From positions 15,759,208 through 15,823,207 of the forward strand of contig OU015568.1 of assembly GCA_907165135.1 (NCBI GenBank): 64,000 nt of DNA, written 5' to 3'. The notes beneath the pieces were generated by a model that searched no databases, was not told the DNA's origin, and saw only the letters and a list, made by a program, of their open reading frames with translations. Made by a program: the position numbers and the translations under genes. Positions within the stretch are counted from its first letter, which is position 1. The number at the start of each line of letters is the position of its first letter. Positions 24,810-39,200 of the stretch are shown here, one piece after another. This stretch comes from Oikopleura dioica. Lineage: Eukaryota; Chordata; Appendicularia; Copelata; Oikopleuridae.

Positions 24810-26602
24810 TTACTGTCGCCACTGCGATCTTCTCTCGCCTAAAAATCGTTAAATAAATTAGGAGGGTCTCTTCCTTACCATTGTTCTTTCCCTTGCCCTT
24901 GTTATCTCTCATCGCCCACTGTGGAACATCCGATCCTTTCTCCTTGCCCATTCGTCTATCGATAAAGGTACTGAGAAGCGAAGTTCTGAACTGCAGATGC
25001 TTGGTCTTCTCAATAACTTGCTGGTGCGCATTCGTGGCGTGATCAGACATGACCACGTGGCCTCGCTTGGTGTCGATTTTCGCGTCCAAACGGGCGTTTC
25101 TGATCAAGTTGACGATCCATCGCTCGGCTTCCTTTTCGTTCATATTGAGCTTCTCCGCCAATCGAGAGATGCTGATAAGAAAATGAAGTTTCTGGTTGCA
25201 TAATTGCCAATTCTTGCCAATTATTAATTGGCGTAATTTACCTGATACACTGATGAATTCGACAGAAAGTTTCGAAGATAATTTGTCTTGCGTTTTCGAT
25301 GAACTCTGAACAAAATTTCGTAACAAATCAAGAATTTCACGGATCAAGAACCTTTGGTGTAGTTTCTCAAGAAGAAGTCATTCTCCAAGACCTTTTCGCA
25401 CTCCTCCAAGTACACTTGAGCTTTCTGGAAGTCAAATTTGACGTACAAACTTGAAAAAGTATAATTCAAATCTTGAGTTCAATAACTTTTACCAAAGAAT
25501 AAACTCAGTGATGGGATCTTTGTAGGCATATTCTTCTTGTTCGATGATCTTGACGAGGTCACGTTCGATTGTCTTTCGCTTTCGAGAGTTGATTGAGAGG
25601 ACAACAGCTGCAGTGAGGTATCTGAACGATTAAGTCAATCAAAGTAGGAAAGGAGGGTCGGATCTACCGAAGAAGCCAAGGAGCCATGGTCTGGATAGCG
25701 TGAGTATAGTCAGCGTTGTGAAGGAAGAGCTCGATAAGAAGTTCTTTGCCACGGGAGAGGCCGTTGAAGAAGATGAAAAGCGACCAGTGAAGAAGCCATG
25801 TTCGCTGCTGGAGGAGCTGAAGAGCAGAGGGGCCTCCTTCGCGACCAGATGTCTGGTCAATGTTGTCACGGAGCTAAAAATGACAGCTGTTTTAGATCGA
25901 CCGATTTGGTGAGAGTTTACCTGGATCATAGCTTCGTGGGCGACTTCGAACTGCTCAGAGCAGATAGCGGCGGCTAGTCGACCCCAGACAGCGTCCAACG
26001 AGTGGCTGTGGTTCTGAGGAGCGAGCTGAATGAATCGACCGAGCCATTCCAGCGCGAGCTCGTAGTTGCCAATGTCGTAGTTGAACTTGGCGTACTTGTA
26101 GATGTCGTCGACGATGGACTCCTCGTATCCATGGGTGGAGATAAGAAGCTCAAGCACTTGAGAAGACGCTCGCATAGTGCGAGTTTGAGCTTGGAAATCA
26201 GGATCAGAGAACAAGTCGGTGAGTTTTTCGAAAAACTCGGATTGAGTGCGCAATTCCTTGATGACTTCGTCCTTTTGGGCATCGTATTTGTCGGTGCTGT
26301 CGCCTATCTCTTCTCGCACTTCTTTCAAATAATCAATCATCTTGGTGTTCTTCTCCAAAAGATCGGCCTTGGCGCGCATAATCGATGTTCGATCGAAGAT
26401 AGCGATTGTGCCACTTATCAAGTGATAACAAAGATGTGTTTATGTTTATTGTAAGATAGATAATTATGAATGAAGATTTGAATCCACGATTCCTGGAATG
26501 AGATTCCAGCATCATCAAAAGCATATGGGGATCAAGAGATCGCCCCAACTTGGACGTCAAATCATGTTGAAGGGCGATGCTATCGTCCGAACCGCCAGCC
26601 AT
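24810..26602 (-). CDS. EIF3E: Eukaryotic translation initiation factor 3 subunit E (INT6)
   Basis: Scaffold subunit of eIF3, which bridges the 40S ribosome and mRNA (family knowledge). The start MAGGSDDSIALQHDLTSK at 26602 leads into HMLLMMLESHS. Later come YRYAKF-like and EWL segments (IYKYAKFNYDIGNYELALEWL near 26080) and a near-invariant C-terminal PCI-domain winged helix: LAEKLNMNEKEAERWIVNLI, RNARLDAKIDTKRGHVVM and QQVIEKTK. The stop is at 24810-24812, after NGERRSQWRQ in a short last exon. At least seven exons with tiny introns; the first junction (near 26480) has no GT donor and is likely GA-AG. It lies 190 bp downstream of the thiolase gene on the same strand. Identity is very secure from the PCI segment. 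Confidence 0.93.
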
Positions 26603-26791
26603 ACTAGTAAGACAGACGAATTTTAATTTTGCCAAATGATTCACTGCATAAAGGTATCCTTGTTGAAATAAATAAATATCAATTGTTAAAGTTGAAATGA
26701 CAAGAAGCAAGACTTTGATACAATCTGATAGACAATTTGAGAAAAAGCTAACTGAAGATGACACAGTCTGAATGATTAAGGCTTTAGAATT

Positions 26792-28154
<1,363 letters not shown>

Positions 28155-28335
28155 TCGTTACTCTATTTTATTCTACAATTGTTGGTTTCAAAAGACTGAA
28201 AGATAAGTCAAGGAAGCGTTTTTCATGTTTTGTGATATGGCGGCAGTTGAATTTATTCTGCATGTGATAATAAATGGCAGTGAGATAAACCTGAGAGTGA
28301 ATAATTTTCAATTATTGAACTAGTACAGTGATCGT

Positions 28336-31300
28336 CTAAGACGATTCGTCTTCGACTTGCTGTATCTGTGAGGCGACATCTTTGTCGAGAAATAACTGGA
28401 TGTAGGTGAGGTTTCTCCTTCCTATTTTTATGTTAGATTTCGGATTACAGTTGTTAATATTACCTAGTACTGTATTTTCTTGGATTGTGCGTACTCGATT
28501 ATCACTGAAAGAGGTCCATCTCTGTGTGCAGATGTTTAATACATCTGATGTGTAATGTCCGCTGTTTGCCTCTTTGCCATGGCTGAAAGTCAAGTATTCG
28601 AAGATAGAATAACAAGAAAAGCTGATTACTTTCACACACAATAGTCTATGTATATATATAATATATTACTGATTAATCGTAGCGACGAGTCCGTAACTCA
28701 TGTTTAAAAGCGGCTCCTCTTTGATCTTTATTTTGGCGTTGTCGTTCAACTGCTCGTTTATGTCAGCGGGAAGGTACGAGGATGTTGACTCGATGGAAGA
28801 AGGCTCCAGCATTGGCTCGTCATTCGGAGGCTCTTCCTCGTCACTGTCTTCGAGAGACCTAGCCATTGCGTACTTGATTTGTTGCTCCTCTGAAATTCTT
28901 CTTTAATATGACGTTTTTGACCTTGAAAATCACCTGTAAGTTGTTTGACAGCTCTAGCACCAAGTCTCTTTTTGTAGAAATCGTCAGAAACGCCTATTCC
29001 CGACGAAACAACAGCCGTCTTTTTCGTCTCAATCACTCGTAACTTCTCTACCGCCTCCTTCGCCACAATAAGTTCCCCTGGAGAGAGAACATGCTTAGCA
29101 TTGCTTTCTCTTGCTTTCTTGTCGACTACGTATTTGACACTCACGGTGGTGGATAAATCGATTGTGTTCGACGATTTTTTGCAAACAATACTATTCTAAA
29201 AGCGCTGATAGATTCGAAAATGACCATTGATGGTTACCTCTTCTCTATTCCACTCAGTCAAGAGTCGCTGGAAATGAATGATCATCACTTTCGGACTCTT
29301 AGATATTCTCGTTTTGATGTCATGCGTCGTATTCTCCCCACACTTGACGCAGTTTTTCTCAACCTCGCTGGAAGTAAATTGCTCCGTGATGCAATTCTGC
29401 ACAGTTTGCCTATTCTCGGGTACTGTCATCGACAGTGTCAGCTCTTTGTCGCTTGTGTGCGATTTTTCGTTGCAGATTCGGCATGTGCGCTCGTTTAGCA
29501 GCTCGATCTCGAAGTTTTCGGTGATTGGGCAATTAGCACAAGAACTGTACACTTGAATCTCGCGCTAGAATTTGTTGTTGACGATGAATCGTTGAATTAA
29601 TCTTACCCTTAGACTCTCCATTAGAGAAATCAAGAACTCGTGGGCATCCTGCATATCGTTGTTATCAAACTGATTGTGGTTGCGAATGAAGATCTCGCGA
29701 AACTTGGCGATCAGCGTTTCTCGAACTTCTGGATCTTCAGATTCGAACAGCTGTTGAGTCACTTCTAGTAGCGAGTCCTGGAGGATTTCTTGTTGGGATT
29801 CTCGGACCTGTTGGGTGAAACAGCGCAGGGAACTGATGAAGACAGGAAGGGCAAACAGAGCCTGAAGGAATGGAATTAGTCGAGCACGAGCAATGATCAA
29901 AGAAAGAGCAGGATAATGATCGTCTCAGCAGGCGTTTTATCAAGAACAGAAGCCCGACTCCGCGCCTAAGCCAAAGTACTTTCGGATTTCATCTATCCGG
30001 GTCTGTACCCCTGCGCCAGTTGTCATCATTGACGATCACCTACCGGTAAGAGCGGTCAGCTCACCGGGTAAACCTCTCACCTGGATTATGGCGTTCATAT
30101 ATAGGGGTTTTCACGGGAACGGCGCGGCGCGCTCCGGGCCTTCCACCGTCAAAATCGAACTCTTATTTTTTATCAAAAATGAAAATTTAAATTATCAAAC
30201 GTACTAATTAAAGGTCGCAGATTCCAAATATCGAATTTTTATTCTATATTAATGTCAAATTATGCCGAAAAATCACTTTTTGCACAAATTTTCTTGCTTT
30301 TCTCCCGGAGTACATCAAAATACACCTCTGATTTTCAGATATGATTGATAATAGACCTTTATCACTTATCTCTCAAAAATTCAGAATCCAGCAACATTCA
30401 GCAGATACTCAAACTGAGGGTTAACTAATCGGAAGGGCCTGGGCGCGCGCTTATTTACAGAGCGCCCGGGGAGCAGTCCGAACCTTTTTGCTCAAGGTGA
30501 CAAAATCAGGTGGTTCGATGCTGGAATCCGGGGATTTCCGATTTCGGTATTTTTGGAATCAGCGGATCAAATTTAGTCTACTGTGTGAATTTCAGAAACA
30601 TAGCATAACTTTGAAATTCCCGTGAGAAACCCTATTCATATAGCAGGTGTTCCCAAGATTCGTCAGTCCACCGTTCATTTTTCTCGTAGCAGGGGCTTTC
30701 TTATTGCCCCCGAGTTCTTGCGAGTCTTCCTTGTCTTCACCAATTACAGTCAAGGCCATTTCAACTTCTTCCTGGACATTTTCGTATTTCTAAATTAAAT
30801 TTAGAAAATTTGAACATTGGCAAACAATGAAAAGATGCAAAAGTGATGATTACCTCGAGCTCTTTTTCCTGAAGCCGACGAGATTGGCGTGTCTGAAGTT
30901 CTTGGAAAACTCTCCGATTTTTTTCTTTTCGAGGTTCTTTTTTCGAGTTATCCGATTTCAGACTTATAATCGGGTCTCTGTCGTACTCTGTGAAAGGATC
31001 CATGGAGAAATCTTCGTCGGAATTCTTCCGAGACTTTTTTCGGCCCCTCGTTTTCGGCTTCTCGTTTTCATTTCCTGATTTAGGGCTTACCTAATAGAAA
31101 ATGTACAATAAGAAGTAAAATAGCTCAATAAGGGCCTTACCATAAAATGGTCGGTGATGGTAGTTTGTGTTTTTGAAACTTCTTCGTCTGAATTATTGTT
31201 TGAACTTTGAGGAACTCGTTTTCTCTTCTTTTTCTTAGCAGGTTCACCAACTGATTTCGCCGGCTTTTCATCGGTTTTTGGAGGTAGTGGCTCGTCGATT

Positions 31301-31529
31301 TTTACTTGGGCAATGTCGTTTTCGACGGACTCGTCGTTCTCTTCCTGCTGATTTTCAGGAATCGATTTGGGCCGCATGACATGCTCAATGTTCGGCGAAG
31401 GCAGACTGTCTTGAGACCTGAAAATCATGGGTAATCGACATTTATCAAAATAAATAATGAAACTTACGATTCGCTGGAAATTTCTATCGGCTCTTGAAGA
31501 GTCTGTCCGCCTGCGTCGTCCACTTCCAT
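28336..31529 (-). CDS. USP37: USP37-like ubiquitin-specific protease, catalytic exon split by a transposon
   Basis: Removes ubiquitin from substrates; the vertebrate relative USP37 acts in cell-cycle and replication control (family knowledge). Starts MEVDDAGGQT at 31529. A basic, disordered N-terminal region contains KKKKRKR and a PIP-like QTTITDHF. The Cys box GLTNLGNTCYMN is at about 30645-30675, where a 533-bp insertion cuts the exon; after it the exon resumes MNAIIQ and continues at 29870 with ALFALPVF. Further on: NDMQDAHEFL, zinc-like CRICNEK and CVKCGE pairs, a ubiquitin-interacting motif (EEQQIKYAMARSLEDS near 28870) and the His box NSGHYTSDVLN near 28570. Gene order, UIM and His box match the USP26/29/37 group. 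As sequenced, the reading frame stops inside the insertion, so this allele may be null. Confidence 0.8.
30094..30101. repeat. Target duplication, left, of USP37 insertion
   Basis: TTCATATA, identical to 30635-30642; the coding strand reads TATATGAA within the codons for Tyr-Met-Asn after the catalytic Cys. Confidence 0.9.
30102..30634. mobile_element. hAT-type non-autonomous element in the USP37 Cys-box exon, TSD TTCATATA
   Basis: The 533-bp element has inverted termini TAGGGGTTTTCACGGGAA and the complement of TTCCCGTGAGAAACCCTA, flanked by exact 8-bp copies TTCATATA at 30094-30101 and 30635-30642. Excision would recreate GGGAACACCTGCTATATGAACGCC on the coding strand (given here only as the flanking order: Cys box then MNA). 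It carries no open frame. TAGGG termini plus 8-bp duplications fit hAT. GC-rich stretches (GGCGCGGCGCGC) lie near the left end. Confidence 0.88.
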
Positions 31530-32000
31530 GCTTTTTCTCTCAAAATCTTCCTCAAAATTTCTTCATACGATATTTCTCTTTCCCAGGTCACAAACTCCTG
31601 TTAGAGGAAGTCTAGGATGTTTGTCGAGAAATCGAAGAGTGGAACGAAGAGAATTGAGGGAAATCGTAGGTTCGTGAAGGTGCGGGAGCGCCAATCGCGC
31701 GCCTCGATCAAAACTGGATTTCCACGAGCAAAAGATTCTCCAAGCGATTTTCTCGAAGAGATGACTATCCCTTGCTGGCTCCTCGACTTTGATTTCTGTG
31801 GGAAGATTAATTTCTGATAAAATGAAAAACTACACATAGGTTGAGAATCATCCCTGTGATTTCTGCGATAAATATAGCGATAATATTGCCGAATTTGTGA
31901 CAATTAATAATAAACGCTATTCAAACTTACTGTTATAAGAATACTGGCTTGAATCAACGTTTTTCAGTAAAAAAATATTAAAAAAGAATCATTTTACAGA
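31530..32000. promoter_or_regulatory. Divergent intergenic region between USP37-like and EXOSC2
   Basis: 470 bp separate two divergent starts, so promoters for both the minus and plus gene blocks should lie here. No TATA box is obvious. TTTTACAG at 31992-31999 ends one base before the EXOSC2 ATG and is a good trans-splice acceptor. A 66-aa frame at 31617-31817 (+) and a 100-aa frame on the other strand have no recognisable domain. Confidence 0.45.
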
Positions 32001-33125
32001 ATGTCGGTCATCATCAAGGCACCGAATCGCGAGCAAAACGTCTCTTTCCTGAACAAATTAGACGATGAAGAAACTTGTGTGAATCCAGGAGATGTTATAA
32101 CGGAGAATACTGATTTTATGCGAGGCCATGGAACCTACCAGGTTATTGCCTGTCTGTCCATCCCTTTTCTACCTCTTCTAGGCTTCATCAAACGAATTAC
32201 GAGCATCAGTAGCAGGAACAGTAGAACGAATCAACAAGCTAATTACAGTTCGCCCGGCTAAAATGCGCTACAATGGAGAAGTGGGCGACATTGTCGTTGG
32301 GAGAATTATAGAAGTGCAGCAAAAGCTCTGGAAAGTGGATTGCGGGACCAGGTTGAATGCGTTTTTGAACCTAGCGGCTGTTAATTTGCCTGGTGGAGAG
32401 CTCAGAAGAAGAGGAGCAGATGATGAATTGGTGATGAGGAAGTTTTTGCAAGAAGGAGATTTGATTCTAGGTAAACTTGAAATAAAAGAAACAATGAATG
32501 CTTTGTTAGGCACTCTGAAGAAAACCTAAGTTAGGGTCTGAGAGTCTGCGCGCCCTTATATTAAAGATCTTTCAGACCCTGACTCAAGTTGCCGGATATA
32601 TATAGCTGCGTACGGTTTCTTGATTTCTACTGATTTATAATTTAGCCGAGGTTCAAAAAGTCCGAGAAGATGGCTACCTAAACCTCCACACCCGAAGTTT
32701 AAAATACGGCAAACTCGGCCCAGGCGTGTTGATAATTGTCAGTCCCTCGCTTATTCGCCGCAGAAAGCAGCACATTCACAATCTACCATGTGGCGTTACC
32801 GCGATTTTGGCGACGAATGGATTCGTTTACTTCTGCCCGCTCGTTGAGGAAGATATTTCGATCGTGAAAGAAGTTGATTCGGCGACGAGGGAGAATATTT
32901 GCAGATTGCGGCAAGTGACACTGTCGCTGGCGAAGCATCGCGTGAGCCTGTACGATTCTTCGTTGTTATACGGTTTGATTGAACTGTTGATATTATGGCT
33001 ACCAGCTTCATTTAGGATTCGAGGCAAGTCTACACTTTCCAGTAGCAGAAATCGGCTTTGAATCGAACGAAGAAGAGTGGCTCGCTGAAATGAAATCGCG
33101 AATCGACCGGGATCAACAAAGCTGA
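32001..33125 (+). CDS. EXOSC2: Exosome complex component RRP4
   Basis: Cap subunit of the RNA exosome, binding RNA that enters the 3'-5' exonuclease channel in nucleus and cytoplasm (family knowledge). Exons 32001-32141, 32182-32470, 32646-32972 and 33016-33125 give one frame with GT-AG introns. The N-terminal VNPGDVITENTDFMRGHGTY motif is typical of Rrp4. The S1 domain is seen as VGDIVVGRIIEVQQKLWKVDCG, and the KH-like domain as HNLPCGVTAILATNGFVYFCP. The stop is 33123-33125. A 50-bp hairpin (AGGGTCTGA...TCAGACCCT, 32533-32581) lies in intron 2. First gene of the plus-strand block. Confidence 0.93.
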
Positions 33126-33227
33126 TCTTCATTTCATACTGCCTTCAAACTTGCAAATTACAATTAAAAAATATCAATAAAAGATTGACTTTCATCAATA
33201 CTATCGATTAGAAATCGGACTGTAAAA

Positions 33228-36200
33228 ATGGCAAATGCGTCGATGGTGAAAACGGAAACTGGAAATGAAGTGAGAGTTATTCAAGAGCCGAGCAACGGCT
33301 GTCCAACACCATGTCCACTGAGACTAAAAGACGCAATCGAGCAAATCGCGCTAGAAGGTCGAGATGGAATGACTGTTGAATGTCTGCTCTACCGTCTGGG
33401 CCACCATCCCCAAAGTGCGAAGCTTCTGGAAATGCTTCCCCGAGACCGAGAACTGACCTTTTGGCAGCTCTCGGAAGATCGCGCGTTGCCTCAATTTCCA
33501 GTCCGTGCTTCCATGACGGAATCTGACTCGCTACTCGATGCAACTTGCGCTGACGAAAAAGACCAAGAAAGAGACCCTTATCTACCTCCCAAACCTGCCT
33601 TAATCACCGACATCACAGCCGACGCTCGTGCCAATCCAAAAGAGCTATTTTCTCAAACTGATTCGTACTCAAGAATTTCCATTGTAGCTTCCAAAAGACA
33701 GCGGTATTCAGCAATTATCAAAGGTAAAACAAATCTACATCACTTCAATCAATTCAATCTAAGACACGAACCTGACAATTTCGCACCTTGAAAGCTTAGA
33801 TGTCAAGCATCAATTTCTCATTGAAAAAATCACCCGGTCCAGGGAAGCAGGATGTCTTCAAAACATCCTCAATAAAATTAAAATGCCTGGCGACGAAGAA
33901 AACAAAAGCAGCGGGACTCACATTCAATACCTAATCCGACCGCTGGAAGAAGCAGGAATAGTAACAAAGCAGCAATATGCGTACCGGCTGAATGGGCGCG
34001 TCCGCCACCAAGTTCTGATTATTCTAGCGCGGTTTACGAGGGATTACAGGACGAAGCACAAAGTCCTGGCGGAGAAAATCCTCGGCATTCTGAAAAACGC
34101 GCCAGGCTATCGAATGTCAATGGTGCAGGTGAAAAACGAACTGCGACAGTTCAACGAGGGCCGCAGAATTCCAGACGATCTCTTCAAGAAAATCTATCAA
34201 AATTTAAAAAGCAACGAAACAATCGACTACTGCCTAAACGACTTTTCAACGCAAAGAAGAGTCCATACGATTGGCGAGAGAGACATGTTCTTGACGGAGA
34301 AATATGTCAAGGAGAACTTGAGCTACCAGGAGAAACCGCCGCCGTTCTTTCCCCTCACCCATGGTGTCCCCATTCTTCATCAAGGTAACTACGACTTCAT
34401 AAAGATTTTGAATAAATTTACTGCTCCGTCAGTGCAAGGATGAATATCCGCATGTCCCTCCGCGGGAGTCGGTTCGCTGAATTACCCGTTGACGGGTAAC
34501 ATCATTCAGAGTTAAGAAACTGACCTCCATCCTCATTTCTAACCCCACTTAACCACATGAACGGTCGGTTTATGGTATTTTCTTTTAGTGTTTGCCTATG
34601 CTGAGTACCGTGGCGACGCGGGTTTTACCCAACGAGATCTGCAAGACGAATTTCTGGTGTGTTTCGGAAAACTGGAAGCTAGAAACCTAATTCGAAAGAT
34701 GAAAAAGATGGACTACATAAAAGAAGTTGGAATGAAAGAGGATGGAAAGCAAAAGCACATTATTTACAAGCTAAAGCCTGGCCTGACTCTTACTGGGTTT
34801 AGATTTGAAGATACGCCAGCGTATACTTACAGGAAGTACCTGATGAGCGAGGGCAATGATACGAACGCGGCGGATTGCACTGAGTCGCTTTTTGATCAGC
34901 GAATGAGGATCATTCTCAATTTCGTTGAAAAAGAACAAGTCGTTCCTGATTACAAATTCAAAGATATCGTCTCGATCATCCGCGACGAAGAAAAGCTTTC
35001 AAACTATACTGTCGATCGACGTACTATCCTGAAGGCGCTCAAGAAACTGGAAGAAAGGAAAGAGATTACCATCCATCGAGAAATGATCACTTTGGTCATG
35101 TCTACTGCAGATGACGATGAAGCCGGGACCGACCCTGAAGATTGCCCAACGGTAGACGCTACTTTCTATGTCTCGTCAAAATGCGACCAAAAGAAGCTTG
35201 ACTACTTCATCAGACAACACAAGATTCGAATGGAAATCGACAATCTTCTTCGATGCGAGCCATCGAGACGAGCTTTTGGGCGGATTCAAGGGGAGTTTGA
35301 CATTCCGAAATTCCAGCGTCTCAAGGCTGTCCATCTCTATTTCTGGCACTTGGCACATTTGAGCGATCCGGGAATGTTTGGTGACCTGGACGTGCTTTCT
35401 CAAAAACCGAGGATTTACTGTCCTGGAGGCGAGTGGAAAGAATTCGTGCCTCCAGTTTATCCACCAGCTCATCTTTCCGAAGGTTGGATAAATATCGGAG
35501 AAGCCTATCTTCATGTGCCACTCTCCATCTTCCGAAAGTTTGCTCCTGGCGCCATGATCCACTTCAACGATCCGGACAAACGATCGTTTCTCAAGCGCAA
35601 TCCGAACATCTTGCTGCGACATATGCCCAATCAATTGAGAAAAGATCTCTTTTACGGGCGTCAGAATTTGCACTCGCTCTACGAGTGCCTGGAGAAACTT
35701 GCGTACATGGGCCTTTGCTCATTTGAATCACTGCCAGATGCGAGGAGAAAAGTAAACGGACATGATGATCCAGGTTCGATACTCATTTTTTGACTAGCTA
35801 ACTGTTCGTCTAGGGCAAAGCTGCTCGCCCTGGTTCATGAGTAAAGACGTTTTGAATGTTTACATGCATAAAAAAGCGTCGGTCCTCGACACTCGAAGTT
35901 GCCTTCCTGGATACATGTTTGTCAAAACAAGTGGTAGTTTCTCACGCATCTCGTTCGACTTCAAAAGCCTGGCCGACGTCGAAAGTTACTGGTCAGAACT
36001 TCAAGCTGTTTGTACAACGACACCGTTGAACAAGAAGCTCTACAGTGCCACTACTGAAGATGAGGACCGCGTTTACGATATCTATCTGGACGATGAAACT
36101 TGCATCGCGAGGAATTCGATTGACAACAGTAAAACTGCTGAGCAGCTGCGAAAAGAATGGATTGTTGACCACATTAGGTAACGATATGAAGGGATTATAT

Positions 36201-39200
36201 GAAGGGTATATTTAGCGAAAAATCGAAAAAGATGATTTGTTTTTACTTTTCGTTGATAGCTTTGAATTCGAGCTTGAAATCGATGGGAACGATGAGGGGT
36301 GTCTTCGGGTTCTTGAATCGTGGGTCGGACTTGACGTCAACCTTGTCAAAAAGGTGGAAGCTCACTTCAAGATATACGGTCAAAATGCGATCAACAAAGA
36401 GAACTGATTACCTTCTTCGTTCCCCGGGAGTCCACAGTTATCGATGCGGATGAAGCCGTTCGCCTTGTCAGTATAAGCTCCTAAAAATAATTACATTTTG
36501 ATTCAGATAAATATTTTAGTAACGTCTTTCTTCTGGAGTCATTGCGTTTACTTTCTTTTTCTTCTGATCCTCTGTAAGATTGTCGTAGATATCATCCTTT
36601 TTTGTATAAGGGTGGATAGCGACCAAATTGTAGGCAATCGAGTCCAATCTTCGAGGGAGCTCTGCTTTGATCACAACTATGCGCTTTCCATTGACTGCGA
36701 TTGACTTGAATTTGAGAGCGCAGCATTTGTGCCATCGAGTCTCGTTAAAATCTTGGATTTCTGCGTCTAAAACATCACCGGCTGCATTTCTTTGAATAAC
36801 GACTGGAACAGCTTTCGGGAGGGTGTATTTAGTCGACCATTTTAATAATTGTAAATCAAATTTATTTTGAACCCTTGATCTATCTGAAAGACTCGAAGCT
36901 CTTGTTGAATTCGATCATTGATAAAGTTCGCCAACTTGACATTAGTTTTTTGCATTGAAGATTGATTCTTGAAAACCCTTTCGAGCCCCCCTTTAATTTG
37001 ATCGAAATTCTCATTCAATGTTTTCTCTATGTCCTCCTTTGACTTGTTCAAAGTAGCAGCTGTCATTTGCGTATTTCTGCGTTCATTTTGCTGCGGTTTC
37101 GGAATAGGATGGCTCTCTGCGGACATTTTTATTACTCTGATTTGGTCAGTAGCGTTGAGAAGTTTATTGAGTCCGAAAAACAAATCACAAGTTTGTCAAT
37201 ACTGTTCCAACAGTGTCCTGGCAACATAATCAGCAAATGCAAGCCTGACTCAATAATTTTTTTTTTTGACGATAAACGCGTTGATAGAAACTGTTTTATT
37301 TCCTGAAATGCATGGCTCTGAAATCGATTTCAATGTCCACAGGAAGCGTTTCGGGTGCGATACCATCGTGGAATCGAGGATCTGAGTAGATGTCGGTAAC
37401 GTCGGAAATTTTGACCGTGTCTAAAAATTTCCTGGATTATTCGATGACTGAATGTCTTCCTTACAGATATCTCCTTCTTTGGCATTCTCGCTGTAGCACA
37501 CTGGCTCAGTCTTGTCATAGTGAGAGTACACTTTGAATCTGATTTCGTATTTTTCCATGTAAGCTGGCGTGTGTACTTTGATGTTCAAATGATGACTTGT
37601 TCCTTCGGTCGTCACAATAAATGTAAATTTGCAGCCTTTGTGCCACTCGCTCTTTGAAGCTTTGAGCTCGCTAACTTCCAAAAGCTAGTAGGTAGTAGAT
37701 AGAATATCGTAGCGAAAAATAATCTTACCACGCCGTTTTCCATCTTGCATTTGACAGGGATATCGAGATGAAAGTATCGAATATCAATCGACGATACTGT
37801 CTTGAGCTTTTTCGCCACGGTCAGATTTTGCTGCTGGATATAATTCATGCCTTCATGGACTTTGGCAAATGCCTATTTGAAAAGATTTGTTATTTTATCT
37901 TCCCTGCTGTCTTACCTGTTTGATTGCGCCAAATGCAGCTTCAAGATTTTGCTTCGCGATTTTCTGTTCTTTTGTTAGATTTTCCTCTGGAATCGAAGAA
38001 AATGCAGCCATTTGCGGCTGCCCCGGCATTTCCTCTTGCATAGGCATTCCTCTCGGCTGTGGAGTCAACTCCGCCATATCTTGAATCGGAGCTTGTAAAA
38101 CTGACCAGCCTTCTCTTTCTCTCGTTTGCTCTTTTCAAGTTCCCTTTCCAAACAAATGTCAACAGTCTTCGTCGTAGCAACGCAATTATCCATGCACAAT
38201 TTGAAATAAAATTTTATAGGAGACTGGATCCTGCACCACTTGACGATGGTCAAGCACCCGGTCCACAAACTGGTGCTGCTGGACTTAGTCCTTGGCTATT
38301 CTCGCATCTCGATCGGAACTGGGTCCGAAAGGAAATGATCAAAGCAGAAGAAGAACAGGCGAAAAAGAATCATCTCGATGCAATGCGTACTACCTGGAAG
38401 AAGGACGCAGACGGTATCATCTACAAAACAACAATCAAGCGAAGAGCGACAGATGGAGGAAAGAGGAAACCTCTGCCTAGAAGTCAAGCGAAGAAGCGAC
38501 CAAGAAAAAATGTCCCAGAAGCGAACCTGCCGAAGATTCAAAAGATGAGCAGTCTGAGAGTCCCAAAAGACATTCCATCGGCACAAGGAAACATGTGCCA
38601 CGACAACCAAGACATCGAAATCATCTTGTCAAAGCAAATGTACACCTTGAATGATGTGCCGATGGCGATTAAACGAACGAATTTCAAAGCAAACGAAGAT
38701 GAAGTTCTTTTCCACCTGAAAGTTACATCATCAGTCCTGATGGAAGGAATATTAGGCGTGAGCTTTCCCGGAAACAGCGGCACCGCACCTAACAAAAACT
38801 CCCAATGGCTGGATCTTTGCATTCCTCACACGACGCTACGAGATTATCTTCGTACAGAATGCGGGTCTCTTGACAAGACCTCATTCTCCTGCTATCGACG
38901 TTTGACCAAACACACCCGTTACAGGGCCGAAAATCGACATGATCACATGCTTGATCAAATTTCTGACGATCATGACTTTATCCAGCGATATTCTCCCGAG
39001 GCCGAGGAGCTGAGTAAGAAAATCGAGGCGGAAATGAACCATGGAAAGGTCAACTGGACAAGCTCAAACTTGTTCCAGGATTTCTTTAGGAAGATTTATA
39101 CTTATGTGAAGGAGCAACGCTACAAGCATACATTCGATCTGCCATTGAAGAGCTCATCTTTGAGACGATATGTTATAAGGAAAGAGTTTTAAGAATTTTT

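Noticed and set aside
29985-30060. Possible tRNA-like or box B sequence near the USP37 intron and in the hAT element (GGTTCGATGC near 30512)
   Set aside because: No acceptor stem or A box can be paired; the match is isolated.
31601-31903. 100-aa minus-strand frame in the USP37-EXOSC2 promoter region
   Set aside because: Overlaps the divergent promoter, no motif and no splice context.
32533-32581. AGGGTCTGA...TCAGACCCT hairpin in EXOSC2 intron 2 as a MITE
   Set aside because: Arms are short and no matching target duplication flanks them; kept only as a note on the intron.
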